DNA of 28,089 bases from Thraustochytrium sp. TN22 (GCA_013306675.1 JABLUY010000134.1:1-28089); one strand, 5' to 3'. Counted from the first letter of the stretch, positions 7,424 through 16,380 are shown. Notes: generated by a model from the letters alone, not told the origin. Numbers and translations are program-made.

Positions 7424-9853
7424 TCAAGCGACATACAATAGCTTGGTCTCGTCGCTGGGGTCAGGTTCCAGGTAGTCGCGCGCGAGCAGGTCATCGACGC
7501 GCTTGCGGATCGTCGCCGGCTGCGCCTGAAAGGTCGACGCCAGCGCCAGAATCACCTTGGCCGAGAGCTCCTCGTACGTGAGCGCCTTGTGCGCCTTCAT
7601 AATGCGCACAATGGCGGCCTCCACGGCGAAGCGCCGCTCCTCCGAGATCTTCGCCAGGCTCGCAGCGCGGTCCTGCTTCGCGTCCTCCGCCTTTTGCGCA
7701 GGCAACTGTGCGATGCGGATGCGCCGCGCCGTGGTGCTAAAATCATCGTTCACCGCGTAGCGCGCCTCGTCCACCTTGCGCAAAATCATATGCCGCCCGT
7801 CCGTCAGCGAGTAGAGCTGCTTGCGCACAAACTCGGCCGAGGCGCCTAGCCGCGCCGCCATCTCCTCGGCGCTCAGCGCCTCCTCCGTGCCCTCGTTGAA
7901 GAGCAACAAGAGTGCGCCCTGGAAGGTTGTTACCACAAGCTGCACCGGCTTGGCGCACCCCGTGAAGCGCCCCGCCAGGGTCAGCGTGCCCAGCGCGTGA
8001 ATCCATGTCAGCGTGCGGTGCGCGGTGCGCGAATCGTAAAAGCTCTTGAACGCCGAGACGGCCGCCTCCATGGGCGCCGGCATGAGCGAAAGCGGCTCGT
8101 ACCGGTACGTCGGCCAGAACCCGGACGTCAGCACCTTGACTCGAAAGTCGAAACCCAGCGCCTCGTACCCAGCGCGATCGTGCCGCTCGAAGTCGCGCTG
8201 CAGATCGGACGCCAGCAGCACATCCTTGATCATGCCGGTGAACTTGGACACGAACGGCTTGCCGCACACCTTTTGCAGCTTCGCGATCACCACCTGCTCC
8301 GCGTCTTTGCTCGCGGACCGGTTCAGGATGAGCCGCTTGGCGAGGTGCTTGCGATAAAACCCCGCGAAGATGTCCTTGTCGTTCACGTACCCGAAGAGCT
8401 CCACCGTGGCCGCCAGCTCGATCTCCAGGCTCGTCTCCGTGCGCGGCGACAGGAGCGACCCAGCGCCGCCAGGAGCCGGCGATACGGGTGCCATGTCTTC
8501 TGGAGCCTTGCGCAGCTTGCGATCCAGGTAGTCTGAGAGGAGCTCCGAAATGGTGATCTCCTCGACGCGCCGCCGACGCCGCACGCGTTTGCGCGCCTTG
8601 CTGTCGCCCTCGCCTTCGTCCAACGGCTGCTCTTGCTGCGTCTCGTCCTCGTCCGGCTCTGCGGGCAATGGAAGATTGACGAAGAACTCAAACGCCTCCT
8701 TGAGCGCGCGGTGAAAGGTGCTGTGGCCCGCGAAACGGTTCTTGACCAGCGCCAGGTACTTGAGGTGCAGGCGCACAAGGCGCGTGATGAGGGTCTGGTC
8801 CAAGCGGTTCTCCCACTGGTTCTTGTAGTTCGGATCGGCCAGCGCGTTGGCGCCCACCTCCTGCAGGAACTTGCGCATGATGAGGGCCATCGGGGCGAGC
8901 CCAGACGGGACGCGCTTGAGGAGCTGGAACATGGTCTGCAGCACCTCGTCCTGATCGTTCTCCAGGAGCCAGCGGCAGCCAGACCCAGGCTTCTCCAGGA
9001 GATCGTGCATGTGAACACTAATGAGCTCGTGCTCACAGGCGCGCAGCAGCTTGTCGCGCGTCTCCTCGTGCAAATAGTGGCCCACACGCTGGTTCTCCAG
9101 CTCCAGCTGCGCCTTGGCCTTGCTCAGGTATTCGGGGCACGTCGTGGACGCCATCCACGCCGCAGACACGCGTGTCATGTACTGCACCGACGCGCGCACC
9201 AATGGCTCCTCCAGCTCGCGCTCGTAGTCGTCCAGCGACCCTTGGCCCAGCGCCAGGTAGATGTCGCGCACGCGCCGAAGCCGCTCCACGCGCTCCGGCC
9301 CGATGCCGCCGCGCTCGCGTCTGTCGTGGTCCACCTCGCGCAAAAACGCGCGCGTCGTGCGCGCCTTGATGGTCTCAAACGCAAAGTCGTGAAACGCCTG
9401 GATCGCCGCGCCCTCCAGCGAAGGCAGCGCAAGGCGCTTCACGTAAAAGCGGTCCAGGTACCCCAGCACCGCGCGCAGCGTGCGAATCAGCACCTGGTGG
9501 CGCCCCCACTCCTCGATGAAGGCGTCCAGAAGCACCTCGTCGCTCGCCGCCTCCAGCCGCTTCGCCACGCGCTGCTCGCAGACCTCGCGCAGCTCGTCCA
9601 GCACCGCGTAGTACAGCTTGCCCGACCAGTTGTGCGGCGTCGCCTGCGTGCACATTGCATACACCAGGCTGTACAGCTCGTGCACCTCGCCCGCCTGCAG
9701 CGCGCGCCCCGGCCCGCCATCGCGGCCCGCTTGCACGTCCACGCCGTGCTCCAGCCTGCGCAGACACACGTCCAGTCCGCGGTACTTGAGCGTGCGCCAG
9801 CCTTCTGCGAAGGCCACCGGCCCCGCTGCCGCGTCCCCCTCGCGCTGCGCCAT
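7424..9853 (-). CDS. CUL1: Cullin (CUL1-like) scaffold of a RING ubiquitin ligase
   Basis: An 809-residue cullin, close to the ~775 of CUL1, that should bridge a substrate-receptor/SKP1-type adaptor at its N-terminal helical repeats and an RBX RING protein at its C-terminal homology domain. Family signatures include YSLVYAMCTQATPHNW near residue 62, KDIFAGFYRKHLAKRLILNR and SASKDAEQVVIAKLQKVCG (cullin homology core). The C-terminal winged-helix segment IVRIMKAHKALTYEEL has Lys753 at the NEDD8-acceptor position, and the protein ends in the typical LLYVA. The SAS-DAE stretch favours the CUL1 subgroup. A charged insert at about residues 396-428, acidic and then seven or more Arg/Lys, resembles a nuclear-localisation signal and is unusual for CUL1. 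The ATG at 9853 is the first in frame. The gene converges with the GPCR, with 187 bp between the stop codons. Confidence 0.93.
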   Translation of the reverse strand: MAQREGDAAAGPVAFAEGWRTLKYRGLDVCLRRLEHGVDVQAGRDGGPGRALQAGEVHELYSLVYAMCTQATPHNWSGKLYYAVLDELREVCEQRVAKRLEAASDEVLLDAFIEEWGRHQVLIRTLRAVLGYLDRFYVKRLALPSLEGAAIQAFHDFAFETIKARTTRAFLREVDHDRRERGGIGPERVERLRRVRDIYLALGQGSLDDYERELEEPLVRASVQYMTRVSAAWMASTTCPEYLSKAKAQLELENQRVGHYLHEETRDKLLRACEHELISVHMHDLLEKPGSGCRWLLENDQDEVLQTMFQLLKRVPSGLAPMALIMRKFLQEVGANALADPNYKNQWENRLDQTLITRLVRLHLKYLALVKNRFAGHSTFHRALKEAFEFFVNLPLPAEPDEDETQQEQPLDEGEGDSKARKRVRRRRRVEEITISELLSDYLDRKLRKAPEDMAPVSPAPGGAGSLLSPRTETSLEIELAATVELFGYVNDKDIFAGFYRKHLAKRLILNRSASKDAEQVVIAKLQKVCGKPFVSKFTGMIKDVLLASDLQRDFERHDRAGYEALGFDFRVKVLTSGFWPTYRYEPLSLMPAPMEAAVSAFKSFYDSRTAHRTLTWIHALGTLTLAGRFTGCAKPVQLVVTTFQGALLLLFNEGTEEALSAEEMAARLGASAEFVRKQLYSLTDGRHMILRKVDEARYAVNDDFSTTARRIRIAQLPAQKAEDAKQDRAASLAKISEERRFAVEAAIVRIMKAHKALTYEELSAKVILALASTFQAQPATIRKRVDDLLARDYLEPDPSDETKLLYVA

Positions 9854-10964
9854 TCCTCACGCTCGCCTGCGTTGCGCGCGCTGCGCTACACTCGGCCAGC
9901 TCTCGCTCTGCGTGCGAGTCCGAGGTCGTCGCCGTCGCCGTCCGAGTCGCCTCGAGCACGAAGAGCACGTTTTGCCGTTTCGTGCGGGTTCCCCTTGGTC
10001 CCGCTTGCCGAGCTAACCGTGAAGACATCATGATGATGTGAGGTGACTGTGAGTGACCATGGTGAGTGAGGGGACGCGCGGACATCACCACTGGGCCCCG
10101 GGCATGGCATGGCATGCGCTGTGCTCCGTTCGCTGTGGCGGAAGTGCCGGACGCGAGCTCGGGCAAAGGAAGGAAGCTAGCTGTTGGCGCTACGTCTGAG
10201 AGCGCGCGAGCAAGAGCTCTACAATCCAGCGTCTGAGCACATTTGGACGCTGTCATGACGGCAGTGTTTGATGCTCTGATGTGGAACGGTTGCTCGCAGC
10301 CTTTCCGGGTTAGCCTCTAGCTAGTCTGACGGGGAATTCGTGCGTTTCTTTGATTCTTTCGTGTGCAAAGTCCGAGCTTTCGTTCGCGATGCAAAGAGTT
10401 GCACTTCGGCGCATTGTCGTTCGCGATGCAAAGAGTTGCACTTCGGCGCATTGAATTCGAAGCCGCAGGATGCTCAGCGCAGGCTGCCGGCTTCAAGCGA
10501 TTCCTAAGCGCAGGGCAAACGGTACTTCAGTGAAGGCTCAGCTTAGTTTGCGTGTTGTCCTGCGCGAAATGCCGCCCAGGCTTGAAAATGAATCATTCTC
10601 TACGAACCAGCCTCTGGCGCTGGGTGCTCTCAGGGCAGCCTCTGTCCTCCTCGGACGCCCACCCTCGTCATCGCCAGCACCATGCGCGTTTGTCATGAAG
10701 TTCCTCACGCCCCAAGATTTGCTCCACCTCCGAGTCCTCCCTCGACGCTTGCCATTGCAGGCTGCACCTGTGTCTTCAGAAAGCCCCCCAGCACGGGCAG
10801 CGTGGTCCACGATTGCCACGCCGAGCTCGCCCCCGCTCGCCGCCCCGCTCCGAGGGTCCACGCCGACCTCCCCGACTCGGACGAGCAAAAGGATAACTCG
10901 CTCACTATCGCGGTCGGCTTCGGCGGCGGCTTGGGCGGCTTGGGCGACGAGCGAGCGCGGGAGG
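9854..10964. promoter_or_regulatory. Divergent intergenic region between cullin and TXNDC17-like genes
   Basis: About 1.1 kb between two divergent starts. The part from about 10000 to 10470 has a lower GC content than its surroundings and includes an exact 37-bp tandem duplication at 10380-10453. From 10470 the frame of the TXNDC17-like protein stays open back to an ATG at 10470, so an N-terminal extension or an upstream exon cannot be excluded. An acceptor-like TTGCCATTGCAG ends near 10760. No TATA box is confidently assigned. Confidence 0.4.
10380..10453. repeat. Exact 37-bp tandem duplication
   Basis: The 37-bp unit at 10380-10416, starting TCGTTCGCGATGCAAAGAGT and ending GGCGCATTG, is repeated without mismatch at 10417-10453. 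It lies between the divergent cullin and TXNDC17-like genes. Perfect identity points to a recent duplication. Confidence 0.95.
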
Positions 10965-11459
10965 ATGCTGCGCGAGACGCTGGAGGCGGTGCACCTGCAG
11001 AGCAAGCTGCAGGTGCTGCGCAGCAGCCCGACGCCGGTGGTGCTGCTCTTCATGGCGACGCGGTAGGTCTCGGGGTTCATGTCCGCGGGCACGGGCGGGC
11101 GGGGCGAGCTGACGTCGGGCGCGCGCGCGGGCGGGAGCAGCAAGGAGGACGGGACGCGGTGGTGCCCGGACTGCGAGGAGGCGGACCCGGTGCTGCAGGA
11201 GGCGATGCAGCAGGCGCCGGCGTCCGTGCAGCTGATCGAGGTGCTGCTCTCGCGCGAGGAGTGGAAGCAGGACCCGGGCCCGGAGCACTTTCTGCGCAAG
11301 GAGCCCTTCAAGGTGGGCGGCATCCCGACGATGATGCTTTGGAACTGCGCCGAGTCCAAGCCGGAGAAGGTATTCAACGAGGCCGACCTGATGCAGCTCG
11401 AGAATGTGTCCGAGTTCTTCCGGCGCCTCGGCGTGGGCGCGGCCGGGGGCTCTGCGTAA
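10965..11459 (+). CDS. TXNDC17: TXNDC17/TRP14-like thioredoxin-fold protein, two exons (10965-11062 and 11141-11459)
   Basis: Spliced, this gives a 138-residue protein, near the ~123 of human TXNDC17, a cytosolic disulfide reductase of the thioredoxin family that is reduced by thioredoxin reductase. The active site is WCPDC at residues 40-44, the diagnostic motif of this family rather than WCGPC. GGIPT (92-96) provides the cis-proline loop, and the first exon ends in the strand PVVLLFMAT. The unspliced sequence hits a TAG at 11064-11066. Removing 11063-11140 restores the frame and joins the central strand to the active site with family-like spacing. I chose the ATG at 10965 for protein length and its A at -3. 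The same frame is open upstream to 10470, so a longer N-terminus is possible but has no family support. Confidence 0.85.
11063..11140 (+). other. 78-bp GT-AG intron in the TXNDC17-like gene
   Basis: The donor is CG|GTAGGT and the acceptor GAGCAG|C. The intron splits an Arg codon after its second base. It starts with an in-frame stop and interrupts the thioredoxin fold just before WCPDC. The acceptor is a tandem NAG-NAG pair (AG at 11136-11137 and 11139-11140), so use of the first AG would insert one Ser without a frameshift. Confidence 0.85.
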
Positions 11460-11677
11460 ACGACGACGACGCAGCTCCCTCGCACGTGTCAAGGAAGAGG
11501 ACCCATCACGTTGATAATGAAAAGGAGAAAATGAAGAAGAAGGGATCTCACAGGCCAACGTGAGCGTATCTACATGGGGGCGGGGGGGCGGGAGAGACGC
11601 GCGATTGCGTGAAGCGAGGGCATCTGAGACAGCCCTCGAGGCCGCCTGGCTGCTCCCTGACCAGGCAGGCGAGGTGT

Positions 11678-14203
11678 CTAGTTGTCCGGGACGATGGGCA
11701 CGGGCGCCGCGATGGCCGAGGAGCCCGCGGCGGTGGCCTGGTCGACTGCGCAGGCGCTCAGACTGGACCGCGAGCGCGGCGGGATGGGCGCCTCGTCGTA
11801 CCTGGACGTGGGCGCGGTGAGATCAAGGTCGCGACGCAGCCCGTGCGTGCGGTCCACGCGGGCCGGGAGGTCGCGCAGCATGTACTTGAAGGACGACGAG
11901 GACGACGGGGAGGAGGCGAATGAGGACGGCGAGGCTCCGGCGCCCGTTGACGGGGCGGCGGCCAGGCGCGCCTCGACTGAGGGACGGCGGTAAGCATCGA
12001 AGGTGGCGGCTATGAAATCCGGGCGCTTGGCCCTGGGCCGCGGCGGGCTGGGCTGCATGGAGCGCGGCTGGCCGAAGTCCTGGCTGGACCGCACCCGTCG
12101 CGCGGGCGCGTCGCCGCTCAGTGTCGGGGAAGGCGTGGACGAGAAGCTCGCGTAGGCGGTCTCGGCGATGCCCGACGGCGAGGGCGACTCGAGTGCGCCC
12201 CGCTGCTTGCGGCGCACGCCAGGGGCGGAGTGCTGGCGGCCAGGGCGCTCGACGCCGGGGCGCCGGGGTGCGGGCGATGGCCCACGCGAAAGCGGCCTGC
12301 GCGGCGTAGGTCGCTCCAGGACGTGCGCGTGGCCACGCTGGCCAGCACTGTAGCCGCCCCGGGTGCTGGAGGGCAGGAACTGGTCGTCGGTCGCAAGCGT
12401 CCTCCATCTGTACCGCACGTCGCCGATTGTAGCGCCCACGTCAGCCGGGCCTGGGTTGGTGCTGCTGCGCACGAGGCTGCGACGCGCGCTGGAAAGCCGC
12501 GGGTTGCACGCGGCATTGGTCGTGGTCGTGGCCGTGGCCGTGGCCGTGGCCGTGGCCGTGGCCGTGGCATTGGCGTTGGTGTTGACGGTGGCGGTGGCCG
12601 CCGCGGGCGGGTGTGTGGGCGGCGACGGCCGCATGAAGACGTACGTGAGCGCTCCGGCGGCATTCTCATGCGCCACATCGGGGTCAAAGTCTTCGCCTTC
12701 TTCATCATCGTCGTCGCTCTGCAGGCGCGCAGGGAGCGTGCTGCTGCTACTGCTGCTCTCAACGTCGTTCGAGGAACGACGGCTATCCCGGGGTCGCGGA
12801 ACGGCCAGCTCGAGCGGGTCGAGCGGCGTCCGGAAGCGGTGGCGGCGCAGGCTTGTGGCGGTAGATCGCCATTTGGGCGTGGTGGCCACGGTAGAGCTCG
12901 TAGCGTTGTCTGTCGAGGCCAGGTCAAGGTCCTCATCGTCCGAGAGCCGCGCGGGCAGCGTGCTCGAGCTGACCGCGGCAAGGTCGAGACGGCCCTCCTG
13001 CTGTTGGTGGTGATCGTAGCCATCGTCCAGGGCGCTGTCCTCGGCTGTGGAGGTCTGTTGCGGTACGCGGAGGCGGCGCGGCCGCATGTCTGCGGCGTGG
13101 AAGAAGCGACCCGAGATGCGCGCGCCAGCGCTTGCGGGCATAGTGCCGCGCACGGCGCGCGGGCGCAGGGTGATCCCCGGGCCCGCGCTACTAGCGGTCG
13201 CCGGCGCCGGCGCCGGCGCCGGCGCCGGCGCCGGCTGCGGCGCTTTTCTTGATGACGCCGAAGCGTCGACGGCGTCCGACATGCGTCTGACGAGCCCGCG
13301 CGCACCTGTATAGCGATCGTGGTCGCGGTCAGGCGGGCAAGAGGTGGCCGAGGCGCGCGAGACGCTCCTGGCGACGGGTTGCGGCTTGGCATGGCCGTCG
13401 GCCGAGGCACGCGAGGTGCTCCTTGTGATGCGGCGCGGCCCGAGCAGGCCGAAGGTCTCGTCGGCAGAGGCGCCCGAGACGCTGCGAGTGATGCGTCGTG
13501 GTCCGAACAGCGCGTCGGCATCGTCCTGGTTCTGCGCGGCGCGGGGCCAGCCGCTTACTTCGTCGTCATCGGAATCGTCCACGCTCACCAATTCCAGGTC
13601 GAGATCCTCCAGGTCGCTGTGGGCCTGCTCGTGGTCGCTCAGGTACCCGCGCTGCGCCGCAGGGGCGCGCACCATGGCGGCCTGTGGCGTCCGGGGCGCC
13701 CACGGCGCGTTTTGCGGCTGCGGCTGCCGGTGCCGATGCAGTGATCGCCGCGCGCCATGGGCCGTGGCCATGGAGGAGCTGTGTCTGGAGCGGATGCCGT
13801 CGCGCATGGCGGCGGGCGATTGCGGGAGGACGGGCAACTTGGCGTCGGCCGAGCTCAGCGTTTTGGTGGGCACCTCGGACTCCACGGCGGGCGCCTCGTC
13901 CGGGTACGGCTCGTCCGGGGCGCGGTCCTCCTTGGCGCCGTAGCGGCGCGGCGCGGGCGCCGCCGCGGCGGCCTCAAGCGGCACGCGCAGCGCAGTGAGC
14001 CCGCGGCGGCGCGGCCGTAGCAGCGGCTGGCGCCGCGTGTCCGGCGTCGTCAGCACGCGGCCCACCTGGTCCGCCTTGAGCTCCACCAGCGGCGTTCGCG
14101 CCCGCGGCGCCCGCCGCTGCGCCACCCAGGAACCGCGCTCGCGCTGCTCATGGGGTTCGTGCTGTTCGTGCTGCTGCTGCTGCCTGCACGGCGCCTGCGA
14201 CAT
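11678..14203 (-). CDS. Unrecognised, largely disordered Ser/Arg/Pro-rich protein with internal repeats
   Basis: An 841-residue open frame with no domain I recognise. It starts at the ATG at 14203; the open frame continues upstream only to a TTG at 14272. The N-terminus is Gln/His-rich. Three related basic-Ser blocks lie at about 234-249, 255-269 and 277-286, each built on RRITRSxSxASAD or ARSVSRASA. These fit basophilic kinase (PKA-like) target sites. A second duplicated module, SSSTLPARL followed by an acidic run, is at about 412-424 and 484-502. Homopolymeric stretches include a Pro-Ala run (GCCGGC repeat near 13200-13235), an Ala-Thr run (GCCGTG repeat near 12520-12568) and poly-Ser near the C-terminus. 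Acidic Asp/Glu clusters resemble CK2 targets. The frame is the longest in the region and carries repeats with amino-acid-level conservation, which supports coding. The function is unknown; a phospho-regulated scaffold is a guess. Confidence 0.6.
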   Translation of the reverse strand: MSQAPCRQQQQHEQHEPHEQRERGSWVAQRRAPRARTPLVELKADQVGRVLTTPDTRRQPLLRPRRRGLTALRVPLEAAAAAPAPRRYGAKEDRAPDEPYPDEAPAVESEVPTKTLSSADAKLPVLPQSPAAMRDGIRSRHSSSMATAHGARRSLHRHRQPQPQNAPWAPRTPQAAMVRAPAAQRGYLSDHEQAHSDLEDLDLELVSVDDSDDDEVSGWPRAAQNQDDADALFGPRRITRSVSGASADETFGLLGPRRITRSTSRASADGHAKPQPVARSVSRASATSCPPDRDHDRYTGARGLVRRMSDAVDASASSRKAPQPAPAPAPAPAPATASSAGPGITLRPRAVRGTMPASAGARISGRFFHAADMRPRRLRVPQQTSTAEDSALDDGYDHHQQQEGRLDLAAVSSSTLPARLSDDEDLDLASTDNATSSTVATTPKWRSTATSLRRHRFRTPLDPLELAVPRPRDSRRSSNDVESSSSSSTLPARLQSDDDDEEGEDFDPDVAHENAAGALTYVFMRPSPPTHPPAAATATVNTNANATATATATATATATTTTNAACNPRLSSARRSLVRSSTNPGPADVGATIGDVRYRWRTLATDDQFLPSSTRGGYSAGQRGHAHVLERPTPRRPLSRGPSPAPRRPGVERPGRQHSAPGVRRKQRGALESPSPSGIAETAYASFSSTPSPTLSGDAPARRVRSSQDFGQPRSMQPSPPRPRAKRPDFIAATFDAYRRPSVEARLAAAPSTGAGASPSSFASSPSSSSSFKYMLRDLPARVDRTHGLRRDLDLTAPTSRYDEAPIPPRSRSSLSACAVDQATAAGSSAIAAPVPIVPDN
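12520..12568. repeat. GCCGTG hexamer repeat (codes for an Ala-Thr run)
   Basis: Tandem GCCGTG with imperfect edges lies inside the disordered-protein gene. On the coding strand it gives alternating Ala and Thr, so length changes stay in frame. Confidence 0.85.
13200..13235. repeat. GCCGGC/CCGGCG hexamer repeat (codes for a Pro-Ala run)
   Basis: An uninterrupted GGCGCC-type hexamer run inside the disordered-protein gene, encoding alternating Pro and Ala. Its self-complementary unit can form hairpins. Confidence 0.85.
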
Positions 14204-14284
14204 GAGGCCGAAGGAGGCGGGCTGGCCGGCTGGCGGGCTGGCGGTCGCGCTCGAGCGCGAGCCCAAGCCCAAGCCCTAGCCTCT

Positions 14285-14347
14285 CCGAGCCGAGCCGAGT
14301 CTGGCCGCGTGCCGAGCCGAGCCGAGTCGAGTCGAGTCGAGTCGAGG
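14285..14347. repeat. GCCGA / GTCGA pentamer repeats upstream of a start codon
   Basis: Two blocks of GCCGA units grade into GTCGA units, about 80-145 bases upstream of the ATG at 14203 (minus strand). Confidence 0.85.
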
Positions 14348-15545
14348 CGCTCGAGTTGAACGATCGGGCGACTGGTACAGCACGGGCCTCGCGCAGCGCG
14401 GCTACGCGCCCGCCGAGCGAGCGCCGCGCTGGGCGAGCGCGAGGTCGCTGATTCCTGTTTGCCGCCCGCTCCGAGCTCGCTCGCTCGCTCGCGAGCCGCC
14501 TGTTCGCGCGGGTCCCTCTGCTCCAAGCAAGCAAGAGCTCCAGCGGTAGCTAGCTAGCTGCGAGCTCAACGACCGTACGGCCGTGGCCGGTTTGAGGCAG
14601 GGCCTGCGCCTGCCGTCGCCCGGCGGCCGCGGCGGTCGATGCGGCGCGCGGCGTCGGTCGAGGAGGAGGCGCGGCGCGGGCTCGGCTCGGCTCGGCTCGG
14701 CTCGAGTGCGGTCTGGCGCGCGCCACGGCGAGGGCGAGGGCGGCAACGGAGGGCTCGCGTCGCGCGACGAGCGCGGCGAGCGCGAAAGACCGCTGCGGGG
14801 ATGCGGGGCCTCTGCGGGAAAGACGTGATGTGCGCGGGGCCCTGGCGGCCGGTGCTCAGGACGGATAGGACGCGTCCAGTGGGGGGCACGCGGAAAGGGC
14901 GCCACTGTGCGGAAGCGCGAAGCAGAGCGGTGTGGAGCTCGGGCCGCGCGGCGCTGCGGGCGGGACTGTGTGGCCGCGGAAGGAGGGGCTTGCTCCTCCG
15001 TGGGACACCTGCCCTGGCGAGCCGAGCCCGCAGCGGGCCGCGAAGCAGCTGCGGGTCTGCCGCAGCGTCGCGGACAAAGGAAGATCAGCAGCGCTTGCCA
15101 AAGATGATCAACGGCGACGGCGAGCGCGCGCCCAGCGCCGCGACGGCGGCCAGCCTGCTCAGCAGCTGGGCGGCGCGGCCCGGAGGCGAGGCGCGAGCCC
15201 CTCGCTGTCCTGCCCCGCTGCCCGGGCCGGCGCCGCCGTGCAGCCGCGACGCTCGAGGCTGAGAGTGAGCGGCGGTTCGAAGGACAGACGGAGCCCAGAC
15301 AAACAGACACGTCGGATACCCGGGGGTCTTTCGGGCTTTCAAGAAAGACAGGTCAGTGCTAAGGTCGCCACTGGCAGGTCGAGGTCTGGAGTCAACCATC
15401 CACAATGGGCTCGGCGATGAAGATGGACGACTCCAGGACGAGGGAGGAGCTGAGCCTGAGCCAGCCGCGGCCCGAGGACACGGGGTCCCTCCTACTCTGA
15501 GTCGTCCTCCCATGCAGCTAGCTAGCTAGCAAACTACTAAGAAAG

Positions 15546-15569
15546 CTCGCTCGCTCGCTCGCTCGCTGG
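15546..15569. repeat. (GCTC)n tetramer microsatellite
   Basis: About six tandem GCTC units in non-genic DNA, preceded by an AGCT run. It is the reverse complement of the GAGC repeats seen in front of other genes, so it could mark a minus-strand leader, but no gene was found beside it. Confidence 0.85.
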
Positions 15570-16008
15570 CCAGCCGGTTCGGTTGGAGCGAGATTGACAC
15601 GCCACGTCGGCAAGGATCGACGATCCAGAGCGAGTGGTTGCGCGGCCAGCCAGCCAGAGCTGTCCGGCGGAGCGAGCGGCCACGAGCGACTCGGGCTCGG
15701 CGCGAGCGGAGGCGAGTCGGTACGAAGGCCACGAACCGGCCGCCGCCGTTTGCTGCCTGCGACGGTGCGCAGCAGCGAGCGGCGCGCGACGCACGCAGCA
15801 GCGAGGGGGGCGCGGTCAGTTGGGCACTATCAACTTCATCATGATGAAGCCGGAAAGGTGCGACCAGCCGGCGACCATCCGTCCACCACTGCAACGGCAG
15901 GCTGACAAGTTGTCAATCAACACAGCGTGGATTCTTTTTTCAGGGTCCAGACCGAGCTCAAGCGCCGCTCACCTCCTTCCAAGCGCTTCCAAACCGAGCT
16001 CGGGAGCC

Positions 16009-16380
16009 GCTTGCGTGCTTTGGTGCTGGCTGGCTGGCCTAGGTGGGCCGGGCACACGCCTGTGAGTCGTTCCAAGCCAAGACGGATGGATGGCCGCAGG
16101 CATGGGCGTGCGCCCTGCCGCAGCTCGGAGGCTCGGAGCAGCGGACCTCGAGCTGGCTTGTGAAACTCGTACCGCACGTCGATGCCGGAGCTTGTCACGG
16201 ACGTGCGTCTCACCGCTTACACGCTCCAAAAGTAGGGCCAGAGCGAAGAGGCGAGCTTGGCGCACGCCGGCTAGCTTGTCGACCTGCTTGCCTACGGCGC
16301 ACGCCCACGCCCGCGGCCATCCATCCGCCATGGCTTGGAACGACTCACAGGTCAGCCAGCCAGCATCAAAGCTCGCAAGC
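16009..16380. repeat. Large imperfect inverted repeat (56-bp core arms, 181-bp loop)
   Basis: The arm 16059-16114, starting CCTGTGAGTCGTTCCAAGCC, matches the reverse complement of 16296-16351 at 52 of 56 positions by hand alignment. An outer 29-bp block (16009-16037) also pairs with 16352-16380 at 26 of 29 positions, separated from the core on the left arm only by 21 extra bases (16038-16058). The loop is 16115-16295. No frame is conserved across both arms in a way that supports coding. A transcript would fold into a long hairpin. Alternatively, the arms are two inverted copies of a dispersed repeat. Confidence 0.85.

Larger units (their letters stand above)
14204..15940. other. GC-rich region without a supported gene (5' flank of the disordered-protein gene)
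   Basis: No frame here gives a recognisable protein; all translate into Arg/Ala/Pro/Ser-rich low complexity. The part next to 14203 is the 5' leader/promoter of the disordered-protein gene and contains GCCGA then GTCGA pentamers (14285-14347). A CTCGG pentamer run lies near 14680-14703, an AGCT run near 15517-15532 and a GCTC tetramer run at about 15546-15569. A donor-like ACAG|GTCAGT is at about 15351, but no coding exon can be linked to it. Confidence 0.45.

Noticed and set aside
12230-13252. 340-residue plus-strand open frame and the 467-residue minus-strand frame (12118-13521) over the disordered-protein gene
   Set aside because: Both are shadows of the longer minus-strand frame, Arg/Gly/Pro-rich and without domains. 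The repeats in the chosen frame are conserved at amino-acid level; theirs are not.
14204-14272. N-terminal extension of the disordered protein to 14272
   Set aside because: The codon at 14272 is TTG; the first ATG in frame is at 14203.
14402-15310. 302-residue minus-strand open frame
   Set aside because: Arg/Ala/Pro low complexity with no recognisable motif. Several overlapping frames here are equally open, as expected in GC-rich DNA.
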